64,000 bases of DNA from Cypionkella psychrotolerans (GCF_001294535.1 NZ_LGIC01000066.1:1-64000); one strand, 5' to 3'. Shown: positions 8,769 to 18,724, numbered from the stretch's first letter. Notes: a model not told the origin generated them from the sequence alone. A program made the numbers and translations.

Positions 8769-10373
8769 ATGAAAATGCTATCCCGCATCCTGATTGCGGC
8801 CTCCGCATTGGCGATGACCACCGCCATGCCTGCCCTTGCCAAGACCTTCGTCTACTGCTCGGAAGCCTCGCCCGAGGGGTTTGATCCGGCCCCCTACACC
8901 GCTGGCGGCACCTTTGATGCCTCGGCCCACCCGATTTACAACCGTCTGGTTGAGTTCAAAAAAGGCACAACCGAAGTTGAGCCCGGCCTGGCGGAATCGT
9001 GGGAAGTGTCGGCGGATGGGCTGGAATACACCTTCAAGCTGCGTCAGGGTGTGAAGTGGCATTCCAACGAAAAATTCACCCCGTCGCGCGATTTCAACGC
9101 CGATGACGTGATCTTCAGCTATCAGCGCCAAGCTTCGGCAGATCACCCGTGGAACCAATATATCGCTGGCATCACCTATGAGTATTACAACTCGATGGAG
9201 ATGCCCTCGCTGATCAAAGACATCGTCAAGGTTGACGATTACACCGTGAAATTCGTGCTGACCCGTCCCGAAGCACCGTTCCTGGCGAACATCGCGATGC
9301 CTTTTGCGTCGATCGTCTCAGCCGAATACGCCTCGGTTCTCGAAGCCGCTGGCACCAAGGAAGATCTGAACAACGCCCCGATCGGCACCGGCCCGTTCAA
9401 GTTTGTCGCCTACCAAAAAGACGCCGTGATCCGTTACGCCAAGAACCCGGATTACTGGGGCCCCGCCCCGAAGATCGACGATCTGGTGTTCGCGATCACC
9501 CCGGATGCCGCTGTGCGCCTGCAAAAGCTGAAAGCTGGCGAATGCCAACTGATGCCGTACCCGGCGCCTGCTGATCTGGCGGCGATCAAGGAAGATCCGA
9601 ACCTGAAAGTCGAAGAGCAGGCTGGCCTGAACGTCGGCTACCTCGCCTATAACACCACCCAAGCGCCGTTCGACAATCCGAAGGTGCGTAAAGCGCTGAA
9701 CATGGCGATGAACAAGCAGGCGATCATTGACGCTGTGTTCCAAGGGGCTGGCCAAGTTGCCAAAAACCCGATCCCGCCGACGATGTGGTCGTATAATGAT
9801 GCCATCGTCGATGATGTCTACGATCCGGTCGCAGCCAAGGCTGCTTTGGAAGCCGAAGGCGTCAAAGATCTGTCGATGAAGATCTGGGCGATGCCTGTGC
9901 AGCGCCCCTACATGCCGAACGCCCGTCGTGCGGCAGAACTGATGCAGGAAGACTTCGCCAAAGTCGGCGTTAAGGTCGAGATCGTCTCCTACGAATGGGG
10001 CGAATACCTTGATAAGTCGATGGAGCCGGGCCGCGATGGCGCGGTGATCTTGGGCTGGACCGGCGACAATGGCGACCCGGACAACTTCATGGGCGTCTTG
10101 CTGTCCTGCGCCTCGGCTGGCAAGGGCGGCGCAAACCGCGCCTTCTGGTGCAACCAAGAGTTCTCGGATCTGCTGTCGAAAGCCAAGCAGACCTCGGACG
10201 TGGCAGAGCGCACCAAGCTTTACGAACAAGCACAGGTGATCTTCAAGGATCAAGCCCCTTGGGCGACGCTCGACCATTCGACGCAATATGTGCCGATGGC
10301 CAAGAACGTCACCGGCTTCGTGATGAGCCCCTTGGGCGATTTCACCTTCGATACCGTCGATCTGACTGAATAA
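8769..10373 (+). CDS. dppA: dipeptide ABC transporter periplasmic binding protein
   Basis: This periplasmic substrate-binding protein (534 residues, family SBP_bac_5) has a signal peptide ending at ALA near residue 24, then KTFVYCSEASPEGFDPAP. It closely resembles E. coli DppA throughout, for example YNRLVEFKKGTTEVEPGLAE, LTRPEAPFLA, IPPTMWSYND, AMPVQRPYMPNARR and GWTGDNGDPDNFMG. In DppA these regions form the dipeptide pocket. It is the first gene of dppABCDF and is followed by a 12-bp hairpin before dppB, which would favour excess binding protein. Its frame is well supported by codon use and similarity. Confidence 0.95.
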   Translation: MKMLSRILIAASALAMTTAMPALAKTFVYCSEASPEGFDPAPYTAGGTFDASAHPIYNRLVEFKKGTTEVEPGLAESWEVSADGLEYTFKLRQGVKWHSNEKFTPSRDFNADDVIFSYQRQASADHPWNQYIAGITYEYYNSMEMPSLIKDIVKVDDYTVKFVLTRPEAPFLANIAMPFASIVSAEYASVLEAAGTKEDLNNAPIGTGPFKFVAYQKDAVIRYAKNPDYWGPAPKIDDLVFAITPDAAVRLQKLKAGECQLMPYPAPADLAAIKEDPNLKVEEQAGLNVGYLAYNTTQAPFDNPKVRKALNMAMNKQAIIDAVFQGAGQVAKNPIPPTMWSYNDAIVDDVYDPVAAKAALEAEGVKDLSMKIWAMPVQRPYMPNARRAAELMQEDFAKVGVKVEIVSYEWGEYLDKSMEPGRDGAVILGWTGDNGDPDNFMGVLLSCASAGKGGANRAFWCNQEFSDLLSKAKQTSDVAERTKLYEQAQVIFKDQAPWATLDHSTQYVPMAKNVTGFVMSPLGDFTFDTVDLTE

Positions 10374-10389
10374 GTCAGCCACTCTAACC

Positions 10390-10418
10390 GGATGCGCGGG
10401 GGCCCTCCCCGCGCATCC
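10390..10418 (+). terminator. hairpin between dppA and dppB
   Basis: A perfect 12-bp stem (GGATGCGCGGGG pairing with CCCCGCGCATCC) with a 5-base loop lies 17 bases after the dppA stop. It is not followed by a long T run (only ATTTT some bases on). It may therefore be an RNA-stabilising 3' structure or weak attenuator rather than a full terminator. Confidence 0.65.
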
Positions 10419-10454
10419 GACATTTTGGCCGCGTGTTGGCCTAAGGATCCTCAC

Positions 10455-11462
10455 ATGATCAGATTCATTCTCAGCAAACTGCTGTATCTGGTGCCAACGT
10501 TTCTGGGCATCACCTTGATTGCCTTCAGTTTTGTCCGCATCCTGCCCGGCGATCCGGTACTTTTGATGGCAGGCGAACGCGGCATCTCGCCCGAACGTCA
10601 CGCAGAGCTTTCGGCACAACTTGGCTTTGACCGCCCCCTTTGGGTGCAATATTTCGATTTCCTCGGCCGGCTGTTCCACGGCGATCTTGGCAACTCGCTG
10701 GTCACCAAAAAACCGGTGATGGCCGAATTCCTGACCCTGTTCCCGGCAACGGTTGAACTCGGTCTGGTCGCCATCCTGATCGCCACCCTGATCGGTGTGC
10801 CCGTCGGCGTGATGGCAGCCATCAAGCGCGGCTCGTGGTTTGATCAGGTGTCGATGACCGCCGCTTTGGTGGGTTTTTCGATGCCGATCTTCTGGTGGGG
10901 CCTGCTGCTGATCATCTTCTTTTCCGGCATCTTGGGCTGGACCCCGGTATCAGGCCGCATTTCACTGATGTATTTCTTCCCCGATGTGACCGGATTCATG
11001 CTGATCGACAGCCTGATTTCCGGGCAAAAGGGCGCGTTCACCTCAGCAATCTCGCATCTGATCCTACCGTCCGTCGTGTTGGCCACCATCCCCTTGGCCG
11101 TGATTGCGCGCCAAACCCGCTCGGCGATGCTGGAAGTGATGGGCGAAGATTACGTCCGCACCGCCCGCGCCAAGGGCATGTCGCCGTCGCGCGTGATCGG
11201 AGTGCATGCGCTGCGCAACGCGATGATCCCGGTGATCACCACCATCGGCTTGCAAATTGGTGTGCTGATGGCAGGTGCCATCCTGACCGAGACGATTTTC
11301 TCGTGGCCCGGCATCGGCAAGTGGATGATCGATTCCATCTCGCGCCGTGACTATCCGGTCGTGCAAAGCGGGCTTTTGTTGATTGCGGGGCTGGTGATGC
11401 TCGTCAATCTCTTGGTCGACCTGACCTATGGCCTCATCAACCCGAGGATCCGCCACAAATGA
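10455..11462 (+). CDS. dppB: dipeptide ABC transporter permease DppB
   Basis: This is an inner-membrane permease of the dipeptide importer (335 residues). The N-terminus MIRFILSKLLYLVPTFLGIT is the standard DppB/OppB first span, followed by LPGDPV. The EAA-type loop DYVRTARAKGMSPSRVIGVH lies near residue 235. I chose the ATG at 10455 over an earlier frame opening at 10392 because the earlier one would include the hairpin sequence and add 21 non-homologous residues. Its stop overlaps the dppC start by four bases (ATGA). Confidence 0.93.
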   Translation: MIRFILSKLLYLVPTFLGITLIAFSFVRILPGDPVLLMAGERGISPERHAELSAQLGFDRPLWVQYFDFLGRLFHGDLGNSLVTKKPVMAEFLTLFPATVELGLVAILIATLIGVPVGVMAAIKRGSWFDQVSMTAALVGFSMPIFWWGLLLIIFFSGILGWTPVSGRISLMYFFPDVTGFMLIDSLISGQKGAFTSAISHLILPSVVLATIPLAVIARQTRSAMLEVMGEDYVRTARAKGMSPSRVIGVHALRNAMIPVITTIGLQIGVLMAGAILTETIFSWPGIGKWMIDSISRRDYPVVQSGLLLIAGLVMLVNLLVDLTYGLINPRIRHK

Positions 11463-12361
11463 GCGATACAACCATCAAACTCAGCGATGCCGCGATCCGC
11501 CGTCAGATGCTGGCCGATTTCTGGTTCTACTTCAGGCAAAACCGCGGCGCGGTGGTCGGCATGTGGGTGTTCATCGGTTTGGTGATCTTGGCCGTCTTCG
11601 CCCAAGTCATCGCCCCGCATGACCCCACCCAACAATACCGCGACGCGCTGCTCGCCCCGCCGTTCTGGCAAGAGGGTGGCAGCACAAGCTTCCTGCTTGG
11701 CACCGACGCTGTGGGCCGTGATATGCTGTCCCGGCTGATCTACGGCGCGCAATATTCACTGTTCATCGGCATCGTCGTGGTGGCCATCGCGCTGATCGGC
11801 GGCATCTTCGTGGGCCTGCTGGCGGGCTTCTTCGGCGGTTGGGTCGATACCGTTATCATGCGGGTGATGGATGTGATTCTCGCCTTCCCGTCCTTGCTGC
11901 TGGCCTTGGTGCTGGTGGCGGTGCTGGGGCCGGGGCTTACCAACGCGATGATCGCCATCGCCATCGTCTATCAGCCGCACTTCGCCCGCCTGACACGCGC
12001 CGCCGTGATGGGCGAGAAAGAGCGCGAATACGTCACCGCCGCCCGTGTCGCAGGCGCAAGCACCATGCGGCTGATGTTCAAAACCATCCTGCCGAACTGC
12101 CTCGCCCCTCTGATCGTGCAAGCCACCTTGTCGTTCTCGTCCGCCGTGCTCGATTCCGCCGCCCTTGGCTTCCTTGGCATGGGCGCACAGCCGCCCTCGT
12201 CGGAATGGGGCACCATGCTCGCCGAAGCGCGCGAGTTCATCCTGCGCGCGTGGTGGGTCGTTACCCTGCCCGGCCTTGCCATCCTGATCTCGGTGCTGGC
12301 GATCAACCTGATGGGCGATGGCTTGCGTGACGCCCTCGACCCCAAGCTGAAGCGGAGCTGA
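11459..12361 (+). CDS. dppC: dipeptide ABC transporter permease DppC
   Basis: This is the second permease of the importer (300 residues). It has a cytoplasmic N-terminal stretch, a first span around residue 38-58, then the DppC/OppC signature LGTDAVGRDMLSRLIYGAQYSL near residue 80 and the EAA loop EREYVTAARVAGASTMRLM near residue 185. It ends in the family-typical GDGLRDALDPKLKRS. It overlaps dppB by four bases and is separated from dppD by only three. Confidence 0.93.
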   Translation: MSDTTIKLSDAAIRRQMLADFWFYFRQNRGAVVGMWVFIGLVILAVFAQVIAPHDPTQQYRDALLAPPFWQEGGSTSFLLGTDAVGRDMLSRLIYGAQYSLFIGIVVVAIALIGGIFVGLLAGFFGGWVDTVIMRVMDVILAFPSLLLALVLVAVLGPGLTNAMIAIAIVYQPHFARLTRAAVMGEKEREYVTAARVAGASTMRLMFKTILPNCLAPLIVQATLSFSSAVLDSAALGFLGMGAQPPSSEWGTMLAEAREFILRAWWVVTLPGLAILISVLAINLMGDGLRDALDPKLKRS

Positions 12362-12364
12362 GCC

Positions 12365-13219
12365 ATGGAGAAACAAACCGGGGCCCTTTTGAACATCAAA
12401 AACCTGACCGTGCGCTTTGCCACCTCAACCGGGGCCTTCATCGCAGTTGACGGCGTGGATGTCTCGGTCAGCCCGCGCGAAGTGCTGGCGATTGTCGGCG
12501 AAAGTGGCTCGGGCAAATCGGTGTCGATGCTTGCGGTGATGGGCCTGTTGCCCGACACCGCCACCGTCACCGCAGATGAGATGACCTACGACGGCCGCGA
12601 TCTACTGAAGATGACCGCGGCAGAGCGCCGCAAGCTGATCGGGCGTGAGATCACGATGATCTTTCAGGAACCCGTCGCCTCGCTCAACCCGTCCTTCACC
12701 GTGGGCTTCCAGATCGAGGAAGTCTTGCGCTTCAATCTCGGGATGGACCGCAAAGCCGCCCGCGCCCGCGCGGTCGAACTTTTCAACGCCGTAGGCATCC
12801 CCGAGCCGGAAACCAAGCTGAACGCCTATCCGCACCAGATGTCGGGCGGTCAGTGCCAGCGCGTGATGATCGCCATGGCGATCGCCTCTAACCCGCGGCT
12901 GCTGATCGCGGATGAACCCACCACGGCGCTGGATGTGACGATCCAGAAGCAAATCCTCGATCTGCTGATGGATTTGCAGGAAAAGCACGGCATGGCGCTG
13001 ATCCTGATCACGCATGACATGGGTGTCGTCGCCGAAACCGCCGACCGTGTGATCGTCCAATACAAAGGGCGCAAGATGGAAGAAGCCGATGTGCTGAGCC
13101 TGTTTGAAAACCCGCAGAATTCCTACACCCGCGCGCTGTTGTCGGCCCTGCCCGAGAATGCCAAGGGGGATCGTTTGCCCACTGTCGCCGATTTCATGGC
13201 AGCGGAGGCAAAGCTATGA
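12365..13219 (+). CDS. dppD: dipeptide ABC transporter ATP-binding protein DppD
   Basis: This is the first cytoplasmic ATPase of the importer (284 residues). It shows Walker A GESGSGKS (45-52), Q-loop [12 protein letters not shown], signature [16 protein letters not shown], Walker [13 protein letters not shown] and switch His in [10 protein letters not shown]. It is shorter than E. coli DppD (327 residues). It stops at [14 protein letters not shown] and lacks the C-terminal cysteine-containing oligopeptide-transporter tail seen in many homologues. The stop overlaps the dppF start by four bases. Confidence 0.92.
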   Translation: MEKQTGALLNIKNLTVRFATSTGAFIAVDGVDVSVSPREVLAIVGESGSGKSVSMLAVMGLLPDTATVTADEMTYDGRDLLKMTAAERRKLIGREITMIFQEPVASLNPSFTVGFQIEEVLRFNLGMDRKAARARAVELFNAVGIPEPETKLNAYPHQMSGGQCQRVMIAMAIASNPRLLIADEPTTALDVTIQKQILDLLMDLQEKHGMALILITHDMGVVAETADRVIVQYKGRKMEEADVLSLFENPQNSYTRALLSALPENAKGDRLPTVADFMAAEAKL

Positions 13220-14055
13220 CCGTGGTGATCGAAGGCAAAGCGCTGACGCAGGATTATCTGGTCAGCGGTGGAATGTTTGCGGCCACCAAGCATGTGCGCG
13301 CCGTCAAAGGCGTTGATTTCGCGGTGGAAAAGGGCAAGACCCTTGCCATTGTCGGCGAAAGCGGCTCGGGCAAATCGACACTGGCCCGTATCATCGCGCT
13401 GATTGATGCCCCCTCCAGTGGTGTATTGAAGGTTGATGGCCAGGAGATCAACATCAGTCGCAAACGCCTGACGCCCGAGATGCGGTCCAAAGTGCAGATG
13501 GTTTTCCAGAACCCCTACGGCAGCCTCAATCCGCGCCAAAAGGTCGGCGATGTGCTGATGGAGCCGCTGCTGATCAACACGCCGCTTTCGGCTGCCGAGC
13601 GGCGCGAGAAGGCCGAGGCGATGCTGGCCAAGGTTGGCCTGCAACCCGAACATTTCAACCGCTACCCACATATGTTTTCGGGCGGCCAACGCCAGCGCAT
13701 CGCCATCGCGCGCGCATTGATGCTGAACCCGGCATTGCTTGTGCTGGATGAGCCAGTCTCTGCGCTGGACTTGTCGGTGCAGGCGCAGGTACTAAATTTG
13801 CTCGCCGATTTGCAGGACGAATTCAACCTGACCTATGTCTTCGTCAGCCATGACCTGTCCGTGGTGCGCTACATCGCCGATGACGTGCTGGTGTTAAGCA
13901 AGGGTGTAGCAGTTGAGCAAGGTAGTCGTGAGGCGCTGTTCGCAAATCCGCAGCATCCCTATACGCAGCAATTGTTTGCCGCGACACCCGTGACAGACGT
14001 AGCCGCAATCCGTGCAAGGGTAGAGCGTCGTCGGCTCGCGGGGGCAAAGCTCTAG
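13216..14055 (+). CDS. dppF: dipeptide ABC transporter ATP-binding protein DppF
   Basis: This is the second ATPase of the importer (279 residues) and heterodimerises with DppD in this family. It has Walker A GESGSGKS (47-54), Q-loop FQNPYGSLNPRQKVG, signature FSGGQRQRIAIARALM, Walker B LLVLDEPVSALD and FVSHDLSVVRYIAD. Like DppD it is short: E. coli DppF has 334 residues, and the usual Cys-rich C-terminal tail is absent. It is the last gene of the operon; the following 256 bases up to the IS1182-type element contain no recognised gene. Confidence 0.92.
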   Translation: MTVVIEGKALTQDYLVSGGMFAATKHVRAVKGVDFAVEKGKTLAIVGESGSGKSTLARIIALIDAPSSGVLKVDGQEINISRKRLTPEMRSKVQMVFQNPYGSLNPRQKVGDVLMEPLLINTPLSAAERREKAEAMLAKVGLQPEHFNRYPHMFSGGQRQRIAIARALMLNPALLVLDEPVSALDLSVQAQVLNLLADLQDEFNLTYVFVSHDLSVVRYIADDVLVLSKGVAVEQGSREALFANPQHPYTQQLFAATPVTDVAAIRARVERRRLAGAKL

Positions 14056-14311
14056 CCTTGGCCAAGGTGAGCGAAACTACCGATGAAAGGACGCCTGTTG
14101 ATTTCCAAGCCTGCGCGATGTGGCGCAGCTCCATGATTCAGGTGGTGCGCGTTCCTAGGCTTCACTTCACGCTGCCATTCGCATGACCAAAATGAGCGCT
14201 TATTCGATTAGAACGTACTGCCAAAATTGATGCGGCGCCGAGGCCAGACAGTTTGGCGCATGAAGGGTGAACGAAACGCAACCAATTTGCAATTCCAATT
14301 GCCCGCTTCGG

Positions 14312-15859
14312 GCTTATTCTGTTGAAAACCTCGGCGTGTGAGCCGCGATGACATGGGCTCGTCATTTGCGCGCCCGTCTCTCGATCACGCGGGTCGGGCT
14401 ACTGTTGGTGTGGGCAGGAGCTTTGCGAGCTTCCTGAGGTTCTGGGCGGCAGCGGCGAGGTGGAATTCATCGTGTGCGCCGAATGGGCCGCGCAATCGGA
14501 GACGGTTCAGGCCGAGAATCCGCTTCAGACGTGCAAAAAGCATCTCGACTTTCTTCCGGAGCTCGCAGGAGATTGGGTATTGCTCTGTCCGAGCGATCGC
14601 CCGGGCCACATCGCGGGATGGCTCGTAAATCGACCTTGTCACTTTGCGCGAAGGTTCTTTCGGGCAGCATCGCGATCTCAAAGCACAGCCATCGCAATCT
14701 GCCTTGCTGGCCCTGTACCGGAGCATACCATCTGCGTCCGGGCTCTTCTCTCTGGGCTTGGCAAATGCACGGCGACTTTGCTTCAGTTCCTTGGTGCCCG
14801 GACAGGTGTAAATATCCCTCTCAGCATCATAGGCGACGTCGGCCCGCACGAATATGTCGTCCTTGCGCCCTGATTTGTCGATGACCGGAATATGCGGCGC
14901 GCATCCCAGGCTGCTGAACCAGCCAGTCAAGCATCTCGCCCTTGCCATAGGCCGTGTCCGCGATCAGGCGTTACGGCTTTATGCCGAACGTATCGTTCAC
15001 GCGCTCGATCATCGTCCGCTCCGCCCCAACCTCGGCTTGGCGGATCGAGTGGGCGGCTTCCACATCGAGGATAACATCGTTATCGGTGTCGATCAGATAA
15101 TTGGTGGAATAGGCAAAATAGGCAGGCCCGCCCCGCGCCCCGGTCCATTGCGATGCCGAATCGGAATGTGATGTGAACTTTGGCTCAACTGGGCTGGCTG
15201 CACCAAAAGCCGCATCGTCGAGGGTGGCAAGATATTCCCGTACAGCCCGTGGTGCATCTTCGGGATTGATGGCCCTAGGTTCCCAATCAGCCTGTGGCGT
15301 CGAGTTCTTACGGTTTGCATCTGCTGGAATGAGGCTGGCCTCCGCCGCTAAACGCTGGCCGCTCGCCAGCCCTTCTGAGATGCAGCGGGCAACCACCGTC
15401 TCGAACAGATGCCGTAGAAGATCGCTGTCGCGGAAGCGGCCATGCCGGTTCTTGGAAAAAGACGAATGGTCGGGGACTTGCTTATTCTGATCCAAGCGAC
15501 AAAACCAGCGACACGCGAGGTTAAGATGGACCTCGTCGCAAAGCCGACGCTCCGACCGGATCACCATAATATAGCCGACAAGAAGCATTCTAATCATCAA
15601 CTCTGGATCAACCGATGGCCGCCCCGTGGCACTGCAGAAGGGCGCAAGATGCTGACGAAGGCCAGAGAGATCAACGAACCGGTCGACCGAACGCAACATG
15701 CGGTCTGGCGGAACATGTCCTTCGATTGAGAACTCGTAAAACAGAGCGCCCTGCGCTTCTTGCCGCGGTCCCATCATCGCCGCCCACCCCCACCAACCCA
15801 ACTGAAAGTGAATCAGCGATCAGTCGGCCAATCAAGCTGAGCTTTTCAACAGAATAAGC
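14312..15859 (-). mobile_element. IS1182-type insertion sequence, inactivated
   Basis: The element is bounded by near-perfect inverted repeats. GCTTATTCTGTTGAAAA at the left end (14312-14328) is matched by its exact reverse complement at the right end (15843-15859), and similarity continues a few bases inward (CTCGGC against CTCAGC). It carries one disrupted transposase gene. The bases flanking the two ends do not form an obvious target duplication, and the right flank falls inside a truncated solute-binding-protein gene while the left flank is unrelated. The element therefore probably took part in a deletion or rearrangement. Confidence 0.85.
14385..15801 (-). pseudogene. IS1182-family transposase, broken by a stop and a frameshift
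   Basis: The 5' part (15801 to about 14971) encodes a DUF772-type N-terminus (GHVPPDRMLRSVDRFVDL, PSVDPELMIRMLLVGY, DHSSFSKNRHGRF) and stops at a TAA after FGIKP. Reading on in that frame gives RLIADTAYGKGEMLDWLVQQPG; a frameshift then leads to CAPHIPVIDKSGRKDDIF and the C-terminal half (14948 to 14385) with CDGCALRSRCCPKEPSR and VEMLFARLKRILGLNRLRLR. The gene thus has one nonsense change and one frameshift and is unlikely to make active transposase. Confidence 0.88.
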
Positions 15860-16963
15860 GCTTTATCACCCCCGATGCGCAGGGTGCCAAGCTGCCCTAT
15901 GCTGACGATTTTGCCGCGTTGGACCGGGTTGAAGTGACGGGCACCTATACCGGCAAGCTGATCCTACAGCATCCAGCCCCCCGCCATCTGGGTGATCGCC
16001 ATCTGTGACGGCTCGGGGTCGATCCTGTCTAAAAAGGCCACCGAAGCCCTCGGCCCCGGGATTTCCACCTGCACAATCGGATCAGGGCCCTATGTCTTCA
16101 AAGACTGGAAGCTCCGCGATCAGGTGGCGTTAGAGGCAAACCCGGACTATGCGGACCGCGATATGCCCGCATTCCGGCAGATCATCCTAAAGCCGATTGT
16201 AGAGCCGCGCACCGCCTTGCTGTTGCTGCTGGCTAAGGAAACGGCGCTGACCGAAGCGGATGGAACAGCCGAAGATGAGCTGGCCAAAGACAGTGACGTG
16301 GCGGTCGTCAAGATAGAGGGGATTGACTATTCTTGGGTCAGTACTTGGGTCAGTCTGAACGTCGAAAAGGGCGCGCTGACCGATCCGCGGGTGCGTCAGG
16401 CGATCCGACTGGGGATGGATATCCAGACCGTGATCGACGGAGCCTATGCTGGCAAGGTCGGGCGGGCCAATGCTCTGCTGGCCCCGCCACTGCTGGGCTA
16501 TTGGGCCGAAGCCCCGGTCTATAACCGCGACATTGCCGCAGCGCAGGCGCTGCTGGCCGAGGCAGGGCAAAGCAATATCGCGCTGACCTTCACCTGCCTG
16601 AACGATTCAACGTCGCAGGCCATCGCCCAGATCGTGCAGGCCAATCTGTCCGAAATCGGCATTACTCTGACCATCAGCGCGCTGGACCCCGGTGCCTATT
16701 GGGCGATGGGGTCGGGCGATGCGGCAAAAGATCTGGAACTGACGCTGATCACCTATGCCTCCAAATTCGACCCCAGCTTTCAGACCCAATGGTTTCTGGG
16801 CTCGCAAGTCGGTTTGTGGAACTGGCAGCGCTGGACCAGCGACGAATTTGACCGATTGCACAATGAGGCGGCGGCGATGCTGGGTTGCGCCCTACTCGGC
16901 GAGGCCCTACTCGGCGAGGCCCTGCGCGACGCGGTTGACCCAAAGCTGAAAGGGCGGATGTGA
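15860..16963 (+). pseudogene. peptide ABC transporter solute-binding gene, truncated and fused to a permease tail
   Basis: The 5' end is cut off by the IS1182-type element. The first readable residues are RFITPDAQGAKLPYADDF, well inside an SBP_bac_5 protein. A frameshift at a C6 run (around 15978-15983) leads into the frame open from 15992, with GSGPYVFKDWKLRDQVALEA and NPDYADRDMPAF. After RLHNEAAAMLG the sequence switches abruptly to LLGEALRDAVDPKLKGRM, which is the C-terminus of a DppC-type permease. The rest of the binding protein, the DppB-type gene and most of the DppC-type gene have therefore been deleted. A duplicated 15-mer marks the junction. Confidence 0.85.
16890..16919 (+). repeat. 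15-bp tandem duplication at a deletion junction
   Basis: Two exact copies of CCCTACTCGGCGAGG stand head to tail where solute-binding-protein sequence joins permease sequence. They encode a repeated LLGEA motif. Confidence 0.9.
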
Positions 16964-17951
16964 TGCAGGATGCAAACCGCAGCGGCCCCATCGGTCTGCA
17001 CAACCTGTCGCTTGATTTTACCAGCCGGGGTGCCGCCCCCAGCCCGGTGCTGCGTGACATCTCGCTCGACATTCCGCCGCGCTCAATCATCGGGCTGGTG
17101 GGCGAATCTGGCAGCGGCAAATCGACGGTGGCGCTGGCCCTGATGGGCTTGCTGGCCCCAAATGCGCGGGTACGCGGCGGCCAGATCATGTTGCGCGACC
17201 GCAAGATTGAATGCAGCGACAGCGCCGCGCTGGCGGACCTGTGGGGGCATGAGTTTGCGATGATTTTTCAGGATCCCACGGCCTCGCTCAATCCGGTGTT
17301 CAGCATCCGGGCGCATCTGCACGAGGTGCTGCGCCGCTGTGACCCACAGGCAAACCACGCCGAAAGGCAGACACGAGCGGTTGCCGCACTGGCAGCGTTT
17401 GGCTTTGACCGCCCCGAGGCGCGGGTGCGTAACCATGTGCACGAGCTATCCGGTGGCATGCGGCAACGTGTGGTCATCGCAATGGCGCTGCTGGCGCGGC
17501 CCAGCCTGCTGATCGCAGATGAGCCGACCACCGCGCAGGATGTGAACGTCGAGGCGCAGATGTGCGCGATGAAATCGGCTGTTCGATCCTGCTGATCACC
17601 CATTCGCTGGGTCTGGTGGCGCGCTACTGCGATCTGGTGGCGGTGATCTATGCCGGTGAAATCGTCGAGCGCGGCGCGGTGGCTGATGTGGTCCGTCACC
17701 CGGCGCATCCCTATACCGCCGATCTTTTTACCTGCGATGTCGAGATCGACGCGCCACGGGCCAATCCGCCACTGGCGCAAAGCTTTCAGGTGATCCGCGG
17801 CGAGCTGCCCGCCCTGCGGGATTTGCCCAAGGGCTGCATCTATGCGCCGCGCTGTGCCCACGCCGTAGCAGATTGCACCGCAGCACACCCCGATCTGCGG
17901 CCATTGGCAGGCAAACCCGGTCAGGAGGCCCGATGCATTCTGACACCATAG
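16963..17951 (+). pseudogene. peptide ABC transporter ATPase (DppD-like), frameshifted
   Basis: The first part reads as a DppD-type ATPase with Walker [10 protein letters not shown]-loop FQDPTASLNPVF, signature LSGGMRQRVVIAMALLA and Walker [13 protein letters not shown], then runs into a stop at 17593-17595. The remainder continues in another frame from about 17562 (RDEIGCSILLITHSLGLVARYC) to a Cys-containing C-terminal tail (GCIYAPRCAHAVADC). About eight residues normally found after the Walker B region are missing at the join, so a small deletion caused the frameshift. The ATG at 16963 overlaps the preceding stop. A homologue with intact function would need both halves in one frame. Confidence 0.85.
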
Positions 17952-18724
17952 CCCCACCCGCAGCCATTGATGTGGCAGCCGCCGTCGTGACCTTTGGCTC
18001 CTTCCGGGCGCTGAACGGCGTTTCAGTCGCGGTCCCCACTGGCAGTTGTTTCGGCATTGTCGGCGAAAGCGGTTCTGGCAAAACTACGCTTTTGCGCGCC
18101 ATTCTAGGGCTTCAGCGGCTGAGCGCGGGTCAGGTTGCCCTGATGGGTGCGGTGCAGCCCCCCGCCCAGCGCGATTTTCGCAGCCTGATCACCACGATCC
18201 AGCCGATTTTTCAGGATCCGGCGCAATCGCTGTCGCCGCGCCGCCGGATTGGTCAGTCGATGGACGAGGTGGCTGGATGACTGGGCAAGTCGCGCGACGA
18301 GATCCGCGCCCGGCTGGCGGACGTCCTGCAACAGCTGAGCCTGCCGCCGGGCGTGGTTGATCAATATCCGCATCAGATCAGCGGCGGTCAGGCCCGTCGC
18401 GCCGCCATCGCCCGCGCCCTGCTGTTCCGTCCCCGCATTCTGGCGGCGGATGAACCAACCGCCGGTCCCGATGTCTCGGTTCAGGGCGATTTGCTGAATT
18501 TGTTGCAAGAGATCAGTGTTGAAACCGCGGTGGCCCTGCTGGTGGTCAGCCACAATCTGGCGGTGGTGCGGCTGATTGCCGATCAGGTCGCGGTGAGGCA
18601 TCGCGGTCGTATTGTCGAGCAAGGCGATTGCGCCACGGTCCTGCAAACGCCGCAGGCCGAGTACACGCAACAACTGCTCGCCTCTTGGCCTCGCGCACAT
18701 CATGTGGACGACGCCCAAGGATAG
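17933..18724 (+). pseudogene. peptide ABC transporter ATPase (DppF-like), interrupted by a stop codon
   Basis: The gene starts at 17933 after an AGGAGG ribosome site and overlaps the previous frame. It has Walker A GESGSGKT, Q-loop PIFQDPAQSLSPRRRIG, then a TGA at 18278-18280. The same reading frame resumes directly (GKSRDEIRARLADVLQQLSL) with a signature-like ISGGQARRAAIARALL and Walker B LAADEPTAGPD. Only this one in-frame stop separates the halves, but the rest of the operon is already destroyed, so it is most likely a relic. Sequencing error at the stop cannot be excluded. Confidence 0.82.

Noticed and set aside
9318-10679. 453-codon open frame antisense to dppA
   Set aside because: dppA is certain by similarity. 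The antisense frame is a shadow of high third-position GC, with a low-complexity His/Arg/Gly-rich product.
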